Shown: positions 35,990 through 47,695 of the stretch, one piece after another
How positions within the stretch are numbered: position 1 is the stretch's first letter
How the letters are laid out: the number at the start of each line of letters is the position of its first letter
Source: Hydra vulgaris
Lineage: Eukaryota; Cnidaria; Hydrozoa; Anthoathecata; Hydridae
Direction of reading: 5' to 3'
NCBI RefSeq assembly: GCF_038396675.1
Contig: NC_088931.1
Location: 15,734,501-15,798,500 of the forward strand
DNA: 64,000 nt
The notes under the pieces: model-generated
The model's input: the letters and a program-made list of their open reading frames with translations, nothing else
Databases searched by the model: none
What the model was told of the DNA's origin: nothing
Translations under genes and position numbers: made by a program

Positions 35990-37190
35990 CGTAATCTTCA
36001 ACAGCAAAATCTTTGTCTACTAAAAACGTTATCTAAGCTCGTTGGCGTTCTCCTCTAGCAATTCAAATGGATCGTTTTCACAATTTATACTTGCAACCCG
36101 TTTTTCCTGCGAGATGCTTGCCTTTCTAAAACAATTCGTTACAGTGTTTGTCAATACAGCATTCCATGACTTGACCAACATGCTCATAGCTTCTAGAATG
36201 TTGATATATTAGGGTCGTTTTACCAGCATCGATGTATTTGATCTTGTCCTTATGACTCCCTAGTCCATTGGTTAAGTTTAGGAGGTTGGGATTGGTGATA
36301 GAAAAAACTAATTAAATTTCTTTGAAATTGTCAACATTAGGATGAACTGGGCAGTTATCTATGATTAGAGTAACTTTTCTACGCTCTCTAATAAACTTTG
36401 CATTAAGCCTTCTTACATAATCAGTAAAGATTTTAGAGTCCCTTTTGATACATTTGAAACATTGTGGTTTTTCTGCTTTTCTAAATATAAACATAAGCAG
36501 TTTTTATTAACCTTACATCCTGCTTCTAAGCCTGTTGGACAATCTTTGCTAAGTTTTCCTCCTGTACATTGTTTACCTTTTAGATGAAAGACTTTTGTCA
36601 GAGGCTGTTGATGAAATAAGCCAAACTCGTCAGCGTTATAAATATCTCTCAATTCATACCTTGAGAGGATTGTTGGCAAATGGATTTACTCACAATCCTC
36701 TCAATGTCTGAAATGTCAAACCCAACTTAATGTCTTTTACACTGTACATGACCTTTCTTCGCCAAAATAGTTTGAAAAATAACATTATGTTTATTTTTCC
36801 AAATCAAGCCACCCTTCTGAAGCTTTAAAATCCACAATGTTAAGTTCTTTGCTAAATCTAAAGCTTTCTCCCTAATGATGTGTCCACCAATCGGTACATT
36901 TTGTTTACGTGCGTTCATAAACCATTTATATACAGCTTTATTGACGGAACCAAACTTAACTTTTATCTCTTTGCTCTAAATTGAGAAAACTCATACTTGC
37001 CGATTATGCCTTCTTTATACTTCATCTTGTAAGTTAAAGTATTTTGAGGAACACTAAATTTTTTGGCAACATTTTTTTAAGTTTTCTAAATCTTTAAAAG
37101 CAAGATGTTTTTTTTGGTCTTCTTTGTGTATATGCCATGTTGAAATTTTTACCGCACTTCTTCTCAATGCATTCAATTTTTTTATTACAT
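35990..37190 (-). pseudogene. Tigger/jerky-type (CENP-B/DDE_1) transposase remnant
   Basis: Read from 37190 down. Around 36918-36727 lies NVPIGGHIIREKALDLAKNL, the CENP-B HTH segment. At 36679-36413 ILSRYELRDIYNADEFGLFH holds the first catalytic Asp (NADE), followed by VFHLKGKQCTGGKLSKD. At 36494-36312 KVTLIIDNCPVHPNV holds the second Asp. The expected PxNxTSxxQPxDQG region with the third Asp is not visible. Frameshifts separate the blocks. This is a different subfamily from the PHD-bearing pogo copies in this window. Confidence 0.8.
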
Positions 37191-38279
37191 TTTAATAACA
37201 CTTAAGTTTTTGAAAAATACCCCAATTATGTAAATAACATTATTTTTTTTGCCTGCTTCGGGTCCAACAAAAGCATTTGTGCTAGAACACTGTTTTGTTT
37301 CAACAGAAACCTGCGTTTTATTTAAACGCAAAGTTCAATCAGGAATGACAATACATCCTTGCAAAACTGTACTTCATTTTCTCCTAATGGTTGGTGGATT
37401 AACCTTGCTTCTCATAGTCCACCCAACTCAATAGTATCAAGTTTCTTGTTGCTAGTTACTTCTGTAGGATTAATGTTGTCAAAAGTATGATGCTGCTATA
37501 CATCTTCTGAAATTTTCTGAATTTTGAGATTGGAATTCAATGTTTATTACATTTGCCTAGTATGTAGCTAACAAAGAGAAGCATGTTCTTTGTGCTTGTT
37601 TGTTGCCGGTAAGATTTGACTGGCTTTATCAACTTAATTAACTTTATCAATCAAAGCTTGGGATTGAAAGTACAACTGAAGAGCATCCTATTGTTCAAGG
37701 ATTCTCTCAATGACCGCTTGTCGGGACAGCCAACATGTTTTACGTAACTTCAAAACTTTGTTGCTGGACTTGAACTACATCTTGTACCAACAGAAACTCA
37801 TACTTTGTTTTGCTACTATGTGGAAAATAGTAGACAAGCCAAGAAGCATCCTACCTTTAAGCTCAATAAGTTCTAATAGTGAATTAATTTTCTTGTTTTT
37901 TTGTCACAGAATCGTACAACATGTGATTCGTAGAGACGTCAGTACTCTCATAAACGATTTTAGAGAACTTTTGATTTCTGCAAACGTTTACAGCTTCAAC
38001 TCGGTCAAAATAACAACAAGATTTCCGCTTTAGCAACTTTTTCTGTAAAGGTTCTTTTGGTTTAGTGAAAATTTTTTTGATGTTTAAAGTTTTGCTTCTA
38101 GCTTTGAAATTTTCTTAATGCTTTTGTATGGCTCTATGTGCCTGATAAAGAAGTCTTGCTAACATTAATTAATGCACAGGAACAGACGGTACAAATGTAG
38201 TATAGCGGTTACCAGAGTCCGGTTTTATCCAACTATTTAGCTCACTGTCTTTTATTTATTCTTTGCAAAACGCCTTATT

Positions 38280-38320
38280 TGTTGTTTGGTTTGAAATTTT
38301 AAATTTCAAACCAAACAACA
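38280..38320. repeat. Perfect 20-bp palindrome
   Basis: TGTTGTTTGGTTTGAAATTT, one base, then the exact reverse complement. Confidence 0.96.
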
Positions 38321-38820
38321 GATAAAAAGACTAACAAATTGTTTAACAATTAAAACTTTATTAGGTAAAGTTTAGAATTTGAGTTTTTGAATTAAAATTT
38401 GAATTTATGAATTAAAATTCGAGTATCAATCTTCAAATATTCTTAAACTGTTGACTAAAGTTGATTTCACAAACCGAAAATCAATATAAATCTTAATTTT
38501 ATCGACATAAACCTCAAAAAACGAAATATACCTAGATTTGGCAGTATTTTGCACGCAAAAAAAAAACACAGAAATCTAGACAGCAATGAAAAAACCCAGA
38601 TCTAGTGAAAAAAACCCAGATGTGGCAACACTATTAGGATTATTTTGTTTGTTATATTTTGATAACGTTCCATAATATTACGTTTTGAAATGCAATCGAA
38701 TGGTATCAGTCGATAAAAACTTCGAATAACTGACAGGGTTTTATCGAGAGGAGTAAAAAGCCATTTCAAATAACCGAAATTTCAAATAAATGCATGTTTG
38801 AATGACTGATGGATAACTGC

Positions 38821-39872
38821 ATGAGTTTTATATCTACTTAACACTTAGTTTCATTTTTTTATAAATTTTATGTTTATGCCTCTTCACTCTTATGGATTAC
38901 AAATTTTCTCATAATTCTATTTTCTTCGATTTTAGCAAACGAATCAAATTATAAAAACGGAGTAATTTTATTGTGACACATTTCAAGAAATCACGATCTT
39001 CTTTATTGCCCCAAAGTGGAGGTTTTATACTCCTAGTGTTTAAACTACAAATTAACTCCAAAATGAGTTATGTCACTGTGTACCTTGTACTGTGTTCTTT
39101 CTGTTAAAGAAATTGACAACTAGTTGTTCAAAAATTATTTTTCTTTTAAAATGAACTTTTTTTAGACTAAAATGAGTTTTTAGTAGGAAACATACAAAAA
39201 ATGTTATTCAATTTTAAAAATAATATTTCAATATTCGCCACAAATCAAATAAAAAACTAACCATGGTTCAAAAACATTTAAAAAGTATTTATTATAAAGT
39301 GCTACACACAAAAAAATACGGATAATTTTGTAAAAAATTCTTCTAATTATACTTGGTATGGTTTCAACAGAAAAAGTTTCATGTAACCTCTACAGGACTT
39401 TGTCTTAGAGCATAGAAGGCTTTATAGTCCATTCATTCCATATTTTGTTGCTAGAGCCCTGTAAGCAGGACTGTGTACATATCATACAGTGATATAATAC
39501 AATCATACAGTGTATGATTATGTAATTAAAAAACATGGATTGAAAAGGCAAAAATAAATTCGAAATATCAAATTTTTTTCTTTTAAGTAGCACTTTATAT
39601 ATTTAAATAAAAAATTATCTTTTTAAGATCATCTTTTTGTAAAATAAATATTAGAGGGGTATAGGCAAAAGTCCATGCTGCTACCTTGGCCGCAGCATTT
39701 AAATTTTACCATGTGCTTGTTAATTCCCTTAAGCACGTGCCTGGTAAAAAGTTAATATTGTTAATTGTTTCATAAAATTCACATACAAGTTAAAAAAAAA
39801 ACTAAATAAAACTAAATGGGAACTTAATAAGCCAAAATATGTTTTAAAAAAAGAAAATGTAACTTTTTAGTC

Positions 39873-39876
<4 letters not shown>
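38821..39876. other. AT-rich stretch, nothing recognised
   Basis: No supported gene or repeat boundary. Confidence 0.5.

Positions 39877-39953
<77 letters not shown>
39877..39953. repeat. (TA)n microsatellite
   Basis: TA tract leading through TGTGTGTG into the tRNA-like head of a SINE. Confidence 0.97.
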
Positions 39954-40358
<405 letters not shown>

Positions 40359-40519
40359 GAGCAGCCGTAGCGCAATAATTAACGAGATCCTTGGTTCGAT
40401 GCCATCTCTGGGAAAGCTTTATAACAACCGGGTAAGGAAGGAGGCGTGAACTTCCTTTCAAATGCTCATCCATTCATAAGATTGTAAGGACTTCTAGGGC
40501 ACCAAAAATAAATTTAAAA

Positions 40520-40520
<1 letters not shown>
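40359..40520 (+). mobile_element. tRNA-derived SINE, copy 2 (diverged)
   Basis: GCAGCCGTAGCGCAATAATT is a degraded head and the anticodon arm is deleted. The B-box TTGGTTCGATGCC is kept. The body GGTAAGGAAGGAGGCGTGAA and GGACTTCTAGGGCACC match copy 1, followed by AAAAATAAATTTAAAAA and TA. Confidence 0.85.
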
Positions 40521-40684
<164 letters not shown>

Positions 40685-40820
40685 GTAAAAAACACTTATC
40701 TAACTTTTATCTTCGACTTGAAGTTTCACCATTGCTGGATCATCAGGAAGAGTTCTCTTCCTGATTATTGCTCTGTTAAGAACATTGAGCACTCTATTTG
40801 TAAAATACACTAACATAATT

Positions 40821-40822
<2 letters not shown>

Positions 40823-40897
<75 letters not shown>

Positions 40898-40908
40898 ATA
40901 TATATATC
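40823..40908. repeat. (TA)n microsatellite
   Basis: TA tract. The hAT remnant follows without a visible hAT terminus, so that element may have been truncated here. Confidence 0.97.
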
Positions 40909-41010
40909 CTTACCCATAACGTAAGGGTCTTTACAAAACCTACCATTTCTATACTTATCTATACTTGGAAAAAGTTAAATTTTTGTTAATTAACATCAAA
41001 AATCAGTTAT

Positions 41011-42246
41011 TTAAAAGCTTTCCTTCCTGGTCTTCAAAGCTGCAAACTTGTCAATCACATCATCAAAATCAATATCTTTCACCGCATCACCTTCAATTGA
41101 TAATATAGCCAGATCAGAAAGTCTTGACTGTCCCATTGTTGATTGCAAATAGCTCTTTATAATTTTCAGTTTTGAAAAGCTTCTCTCACATGAAGCCACA
41201 GAAGTAATAACAGTAGGCTTGGTGAAAGTATTGGGAGAAATTCAAGGGAATACCAGTCAACTATGAATTTTATAATATCAAATATTGACCTGTCTTTAGC
41301 TTTGTGGGTATCAACATCTGCTGCCGTCATGTGTCTTCTCAACCTTGGTATTTCTTTTAAAAGCTCTACTTCGGATAGCTCATCATAGAAAGTGGTCAAT
41401 TTTGGAACTGACACCCTCAACTCTTCTTCAGTTGCTGATAGAAGACTCTTGGCTTGAACAGCCTCAAACATTTGCTACTTCCTTGATCGCTGTTGATCTG
41501 GTCTGCAGTTCAGAAATAAAACGATCAATACACTCTAGCATCGCCCTATTGTTTTCTTCTTGCACAGTGAGTCCAGCGTCTCTGAGTTGTTTCTCTGTCA
41601 TTCTCTTCTTGAATCTTGATTTTCTTTCTACTTTTATTTCAAATTGGTCTGCTTTTAAAAGTGCCTCTTCAATTTCATGCTCCACTAAGTGACTGCACTT
41701 TTCTTGCAGAAAAAGTCTTAATGCGTCTAACGTTGCCACTACTTTGTCAAGAGTTAAGCCTTTAGTCTGCAGATACTGCTGTGTCAAATTAACTTCCTCA
41801 AGTACAGCAGCGCAAAAGTAAAGGTTGCACAGAAACGTGAAATCACAGATAGCAGGTAAAAGATCTTGTGCTGCACTTCTTATTACAACATTTTCACGAA
41901 GATCACATTGAGCTTTAACCGCCGCCACACATTCATCAAACTTATATTTCACCGGTTTAATTGCTACTTCATTGTATGTTTCTGCATCAATGTTGTGATT
42001 GTGATTCTCTTCCATTTCTGGCTTTAGTTGTTCTTTTGAAGATTGCGTGCTGTCAAAATTTGAGGAATCTATATCAATTGTAGATTGTGGAAAAAGATCA
42101 TTTGATGAACCTTGGCCATCAATTGGTCTCCTGACATATTCAGCCATAATTATATTTAATGATTTTAGTGATTCACATCTTTTCTTCTTAGCTTTTCGTT
42201 GCTCGCATCCTCTAGGCCTCTTTGATTTGTGCACTTCATGTGACAT
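41011..42246 (-). pseudogene. hAT transposase (ZMYM1-like) with central deletion
   Basis: The ATG at 42246 opens a 260-codon frame: a basic start with KSKRPRGCEQRKAKKKRC, an acidic linker, then AQDLLPAICDFTFLCNLYFC, LTLDKVVATLDALRLFLQEK and LTVQEENNRAMLECIDRFIS. The next frame (41471-41166) has LTTFYDELSEVELLKEIPRL and DIIKFIVDWYSLEFLP. The last frame (41199-41011) has SCERSFSKLKIIKSYLQST and LSDLAILSIE, the hAT C-terminal dimerisation domain, ending KTRKESF-stop. The zinc fingers and most of the catalytic core expected between the linker and AQDLLPAI are absent, so the long frame is a deletion chimera. Frameshifts near 41465 and 41185 also break it. Confidence 0.8.
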
Positions 42247-42262
42247 GATGGAATATTCTAAA

Positions 42263-42268
<6 letters not shown>

Positions 42269-42313
<45 letters not shown>
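42269..42313. repeat. (TA)n microsatellite
   Basis: TA tract in the 5' part of the hAT element. Confidence 0.95.
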
Positions 42314-42319
<6 letters not shown>

Positions 42320-42753
42320 TCAAGGACTTAAAAAAATACAACTAAACAAAAAGATTATGTAATGATTTAATGATGGCTATTTGGCAAACAGCTAATTCTC
42401 AGTTGAATATGATTAGTCAATGCTATGATAAATTTTAAGAAGATTTTTTGCAATGTTGGTTGTTCTTTTAATCTTAAAATAATAATAATGAATGGGTTTT
42501 ATTAATAAAGCATATAAATTATTATTTATAAATATATTAGATATATATACCTTAAATTAAAAGTGCTGCTGAGCTGTAATTGTACAAATTCAAGGTAACT
42601 ACGTGTTTTATTTAAATTAATCAATATTTAAATTAATTCAAAATAAATGTTTATTTCGTTAGATTTTTAGAATTTGTTAGTTTTAGAATTATTTTTGGTG
42701 TCACTCTTGATGATGTCAACCGGTGCGGCCTGCACCCCCTAGCGACGCCCCTG

Positions 42754-43586
42754 CATAGAGCTTATAAGAAATTTATAACTAGGTTTGTTTTTTTCCTAAA
42801 CACATATCATTATTAGCTCAGCGATTTAGTGTGCAGTCATCAGTATCATTTCGGGGAGTTTAAGACCTTCCCTTAGCAAAATAAATTTCGAAATTTTTTT
42901 AACCTTGCTTATATATTTATAGCAAAAGAATAATAATATTGAAAAAAAGATTTCTAAATGTTAAAATAAAATTTTAAAGTTTTCTAATTTTATAGATTTA
43001 TTATGCACGATTGTTTCATATACTGCCTGCAAACTTAACATGAGCTGAAAACGTTTACACTTGCAGACGTTTGTTCGTAACTCTATACAAATGGCAGAAC
43101 TAAGATCTCAGACCATTAAAAACTATAGACGCGGGTAAGCTAAAAAACACTTATCTAAAAGTAAAATATTTTGCGCAGTGACGTCAGTTTGTGGCAAAAC
43201 AAACTTTTATACGTGAAGTTTGCTTTACGTTTATATTACATTTTTGATTAATATTAATTATGATGTATACAACTGCACAAAAAGATATAAAACTTTGTAT
43301 TACAAATATATCATTTCGCGGATAAGAGTTTTCATTTTTATAATTTATTACAATAGTAATAAATAAATAGTTTTATAGAAATAACATAGTATTTACTATA
43401 TTATAAAAATATTTTTTATATATTTTAAATAAAATTAGGAATTTTTCTAAAAAATTTAACTAAAATCATAGTAATAGTTTTGTTTGTTGTTGTTGTTTTT
43501 TGCAACAAAGTGACGTCACAGACGCAAAAAACTGTTGGCCCTAAACGATTTACGAAAAGCACTGTCAAACTTTTTTAATGGTCTTA
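42754..43586. other. Gene-free stretch with a degraded tRNA-like segment
   Basis: At 42815-42890 the sequence TTAGCTCAGCGATTTAGTGT and GCAGTCATCAGTATCATTTC, followed by GGAGTTTAAGACC, resembles A- and B-box parts of a tRNA-derived SINE. It shares AGTCATCAGT(G/A)TC(A/G)TTT with 44215-44240. Nothing coding. Confidence 0.45.
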
Positions 43587-43764
43587 AGGTGAGTTTCCAT
43601 TCATCCGTTTTTTCACGGAAACGGAAAAGGAAAAGGGCAAATAATCACGTGGGCATGCGTAGTATAGGTTTTAATTTGCCCGAAAGAAAACTACGCATGC
43701 TCAAGTTCTTTTTTGCCTTTCCTACGCCATTCCCGTAAAAAAGCGGATGAGTGGAAACTCACCT
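43587..43764. mobile_element. Harbinger-type MITE with TTA duplication
   Basis: The 178-bp unit has TIRs AGGTGAGTTTCCA(T/C)TCATCC and TTA on both sides (43584-43586 and 43765-43767). Internal GCATGCGTAGT blocks are also inverted. Non-coding. Confidence 0.83.
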
Positions 43765-44194
43765 TTAGAAGAAGTTGACGTAATTTTAGCAACTAGAAGT
43801 TATCAAGAGAGGGGCAAATCTAAATTCGAAGTTTCAAATTTTCCACTTGGATGAGACAATATGTTTTGTGTTTTTTCAATTGTGTCAATTTTTTTTTGAA
43901 TACACTAACATAAATACAAAAATTCAAAACAAAACAGTTTGAGCAAAAAAGACTTAATTATCAGAAAGATCTTCTTATATTATACACGATCCTGTATCAA
44001 ACGTTGTATAAGTGGATTTTTTACATTTGCATATAACATATGTGTTTATATACGTTGTTTATATATAAGTGCAACTTTATTCCAATGCAATAAAATTGCG
44101 CTTATTTAAAGAACCCGCTTGAAAAGTGTTGATTAGTTGTAATCGGTATAAGAGTTTAAAAAATGGTTTATTTTTCAATTGAGTGCATAAATTC

Positions 44195-44290
44195 GATAGA
44201 TTAGCGGTTTAATGCCCTGTCATCAGTGTCGTTTTGCGATGGTTCAAATGCCCTTAATACTTATTTTCAATTTTTTCAATCTGACCGTAA
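44195..44290 (+). mobile_element. Degenerate tRNA-derived SINE fragment
   Basis: ATTAGCGGTTTAATGCCCTG is A-box-like and GCGATGGTTCAAATGCCC is B-box-like. The middle GTCATCAGTGTCGTTTTGCG is shared with 42840-42860. No tail is recognised. Confidence 0.45.
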
Positions 44291-44318
44291 TTATTTATAG
44301 TAAAAAAATATATCCCAA

Positions 44319-44416
44319 TGGGCACGGTACGTTTTTAAAACGTTTTTTAAACATTTTAATAAGGTTTAAACCTAATAAAAACGTCCAAAGAACGTTTTAA
44401 AAACGTACTGTGCCCA
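44319..44416. mobile_element. Short MITE with GGGCAC termini
   Basis: TGGGCACGGTACGTTTTTAA is mirrored by the end TTAAAAACGTACTGTGCCCA. Inner AACGTTTT blocks are also inverted. 98 bp; no clear target duplication. Confidence 0.7.
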
Positions 44417-44526
44417 CTGTAAAAGAGGTTATACCTGCTTATCTTACGCAACCTTCCCCTATTATTATTATCAACAATAACGCAATAATAATAATACGCA
44501 ACCTTCCCCTATTATTATATATTATG

Positions 44527-44755
<229 letters not shown>

Positions 44756-44759
44756 GTCA

Positions 44760-45482
44760 CACGGAACAATACATGAACCGTAAGTTCATCATTAACTAGC
44801 AAAGCTAGTTCGTATAGCAGCTTTGAAGCAGCCACGGAAAATGATGTGCTATGGTAACTGTTTTAGATGCCGATCTAAATTAATTTTGAACTTTTTCACT
44901 AAAGTAGTATTTACTACATTGTCTGGCAAGGCATTCCATGCAATTGCTGCGCAGTTGTTAAAAAAGTTATATCGGACTTGACAGTTTGTTGATTTCACGA
45001 TGGTACCGGATGCGAAATCCATAGCTGAGGGGAATAATAATTGGATTAATAAACTAGTTAACTTACTCGATTTTGTTCTCTAATTTAAATTTTCAAATAA
45101 GGCCCAATTGTTTTCTTCGTTCTCATAGAGTGAGACCAAGTTTGATACATCTTGATTTATAATCAAAAGGCTTCATTTATTGCCGTACTTTTGTAAAACG
45201 CCGTTGAATCCTTTAATATATAGAAATGTCCTTTTCTAAATAAGGACACCAATTGGTAATAGAAAATTCTAAAAGTAGACGTATATAAGTTGTATATAGC
45301 TTTTTCCAGAGTTGTGCATCTCTGCTTATGAAGCTGTGTTTTAGGGTACCAAGCATTTTATTAGCTTTGGCTGCAGCAATAGATGTTTGGAAGTTTTGCT
45401 TTAGGTCATAGGAAATTAAATCACCAAGGTCTAATTCTGATGAGGTTGATTCAAGTTGAATTCTGTTGAGACTGGTCATCAA
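44760..45482 (-). pseudogene. Non-LTR retrotransposon ORF2 C-terminal part
   Basis: The frame at 45482-45213 has LGDLISYDLKQNFQTS, AAAKANKMLGTLKHSFISRD and LWKKLYTTYIRLLLEF. Together these follow the RT thumb segment LGVxIxxDLKWxxQ...ANxxLGxIKxxFxxRD...LYxxxVRPHLEY. Further down, ATTGC-coded FFNNCAAIAWNALPDNVVN and FKINLDRHLKQLP correspond to the C-terminal FFxxRxVxxWNxLPxxVVxA...FKxxLDxxL. The 5' side is truncated near 45500. The 3' untranslated part ends in AAT then TA repeats. Confidence 0.82.
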
Positions 45483-45553
45483 TAAAGTATTGGTGTGGAA
45501 CGGATTTGGATTGGTTGAAATGCTTTATATTACATTTCCTAATACTTAACACC

Positions 45554-45690
45554 TGATATTATTGACAATATAATAGTAATCTGTTGACAATAGATTACTA
45601 TCATATTGTCAATAGGTTACTATTATATTTTCAATAGGTTACTACTATATTGTCAATAGGTTAATATTATATTGTCAATAATATAAGGTT
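45554..45690. repeat. 24-bp tandem repeats with an inverted first unit
   Basis: Units of TATTGTCAATAGGTTACTAT are repeated about four times, preceded by inverted ATAGTAATCTGTTGACAATA. Non-coding. Confidence 0.85.
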
Positions 45691-47015
45691 TTTACTTCAG
45701 ATAAGAGACCATCACACCAAGGTGTCGTTCTACTACAATTTTTTCGAGTGGACAACGCATGCCGTCGTCTTTGGTTATCGAGTATTCGCACGTCAACTTG
45801 TTATATGCACGGCGAACATGCATTACTTTGCATTTCTCAATTTTGAAATGCATAAGCCAAATATGTGATCATTACACTGCTCAGTCAATGTCAACTTGGA
45901 TTGATGCTATCCAGGAAAGGGATGAATTCAAGATGGGTGGTTATATCTAATCTGTACTAATTTCTTGGCTCGTGAAATGCAAAAACAATTTATTATATTT
46001 AAAAACTTTTAAATGTAATTTCCAGTTATATGTATACTTATGTACTAGCATTTAACATGGAATTTAGTATTGGCTGGAATATACTGTGTATAACTTAACT
46101 ATGGAAACGTTTTAGTTAGACAAAAGTTGTAGTAGTATTTAGAATAACGATGCAAAAATTGATTTTTGAAACGTCAAAAAATTAAGTAAAACAGTGTTCT
46201 CATTAAAATTATTTTACTATTTTGTTTTCTAAAAAACGAGTATTTATTATTTAAATATATAAAATTTTAATATGTAAGCATTTTGTTCGAATTGGTCAAA
46301 TAATCTAAAACTTTATACTGGTGGAGATCTGGGCACAAGCTCAGTTGGTAGTGTAATAGATAAAATATTTTTAGTGTTGAAAATATTTGGTATTCAAAAA
46401 AAGTGATTTTCCACTAATTACTAATTAATTGTACCTAAAAAAATAATCCATAAATCCCTTTTCGCTCCGACCCCGACCCCCATCCCTCACCTCTTTTAGG
46501 GGTGTGCTCCCCCTTGTTACACAACTGTATGTATTTTGATTGTGTCATTTTATTAGCTGACTAGTGTTAAACAAGGTATCACATTTTTTTCATTTTCTAT
46601 TAAAAGCAAAATCTCAAGCAAATTTGAAAACAAAAAGCAGTATTTACATAAATGCATAATGAAGACAGTACAAAGCTAAATTACGAATCGAACGAATATA
46701 ATTCCAGAAGCATAATTCCTAATAAACATTTTCACATTTGAAACATCTAACAGCACTTTTGAGCTTTTATTTCAGTTTTTATTTCATTTTAATTGTCAAG
46801 TATAAAATTAAAACACTAAATTTGTATTTTAATAATTATTATTAATTACAATAACTAACCGGTTAAAACAAACCGGTTTTTAGTTAAGCAAGGCGCTTTA
46901 TTGTTAAAAAACATGACAACAAGAAATTTTAAATGAAAATCTTTTTTTTTTTTTTTTTTTTTTTTTTACAGTTTACAATTTTTGTTCTTATCATAAGTTT
47001 TCTTCCTTAAAAAAA
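45691..47015. other. Gap with a tRNA-like A-box and a T-run
   Basis: At 46330-46360 GGGCACAAGCTCAGTTGGTA looks like a tRNA 5' half, but the B-box is poor (GGTATTCAAA). 46945-46968 is a T-run. No coding signal. Confidence 0.45.
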
Positions 47016-47655
47016 TTAGATTTTTATTGACCCTTTTTTAAGAGCCTTTCTTAGTTTTCTTCTGAGCCAATATTTTCTCCATTTGTTCTTAAGTTTGTTG
47101 TTATAATTTTTTATCTTTCTCTTTAACTTTGACCATTTTGATTCCTTTGGTAAGATAATGGTGGCAGGATCTGCCTGAAGTTCATCTATTTGAGAAAAAA
47201 AATGAAAATTTTTAATTTTATATTATGGTTTTCTTTATACTTTGATATTATTTTTGATGTAAATTAGAAATTGCAACTGCATTAAAAACAAACTGAGTTT
47301 ATGAAAGAATAATCATGAAAATATATGTAAAAAATAATTAAAATTACTTTGGATTTCGAAATCTTCTTCGTCGTTTTCTTCTTCTGAGTCGTTTTCTAGT
47401 TCATTTGATGAGTTAGAGAAAATATCTTCAGTGTCAGCACCATCATCAATATCATCGTAATCAATTTCTAAAGAAAATTATTTAAATATTTTTCAAAACT
47501 ATTTAACCAAGATTATTCGAAATGTTAAAAATTCTTTGATACACTAAAATTTATGTTTATAATTTTTTAAATTTAAAAAAATAAAATCTTAAGAATATAC
47601 CTCCGTAAGAGAATGCGATAGTTAAGAATAAGCAAATAATCATAAACGCCTTCAT
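47016..47655 (-). CDS. Secreted cationic peptide precursor (arminin-like candidate antimicrobial peptide)
   Basis: Three exons join to a 114-residue precursor. Exon 1 (47601-47655) encodes MKAFMIICLFLTIAFSYG, a clean signal peptide. Exon 2 (47348-47467) encodes a strongly acidic propiece (IDYDDIDDGADTED, NDSEEENDEEDFEIQ). Exon 3 (47016-47185) starts with NELQADPATIILPKES and ends with about 40 residues that are nearly half Lys/Arg and contain Trp (WSKLKRKIKNYN, KWRKYWLRRKLRKALKK). Both introns (132 and 162 bp) have GT...TTTAG or ATAG ends, and the phases match. A TATA box lies 32 bases upstream of the ATG. Signal, acidic propiece and cationic C terminus is the layout of Hydra arminins, where the C-terminal part is released. 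The residues themselves are diverged, so it is arminin-like rather than a known paralogue. No breaks are seen, so it looks functional. Confidence 0.78.
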
Positions 47656-47686
47656 TTTCGAATGACACTAGAATGATTTTTTCCCT

Positions 47687-47695
47687 CTATTTATA
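47687..47695 (-). promoter_or_regulatory. TATA box of the secreted peptide gene
   Basis: TATAAATAG on the minus strand, 31 bases before the ATG at 47655, followed by GAGGGAAAAAATCATTCTAG. This implies a very short 5' untranslated region. Confidence 0.7.

Larger units (their letters stand above)
35493..38820 (-). mobile_element. Tigger/TIGD-like DNA transposon, decayed
   Basis: The left end CAGTAAACTCCC follows TA, and its sub-terminal part holds repeated TTCGAA and AACCGAAAGTTCGAATAAC motifs. The right part near 38700-38820 has inverted counterparts (CTTCGAATAACTGACAGGG, CAAATAACCGAAATTTCAAA). The exact right end is not certain; about 38820 is a best guess. Transposase remnants lie inside on the minus strand. 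Confidence 0.65.
40980..42753 (-). mobile_element. hAT element, internally deleted, one end visible
   Basis: The right end TAGCGACGCCCCTG (42740-42753) reverse-complements to CAGGGGCGTCGCTAGGGGGT, a classic hAT terminus. Coding remnants run on the minus strand from 42246. The opposite end could not be found. A TA tract (42269-42313) has expanded within the 5' untranslated part. Confidence 0.75.

Noticed and set aside
37249-38033. Plus-strand frames of 61 and 107 codons inside the Tigger element
   Set aside because: No domain, opposite strand to the transposase, ordinary chance length for this composition.
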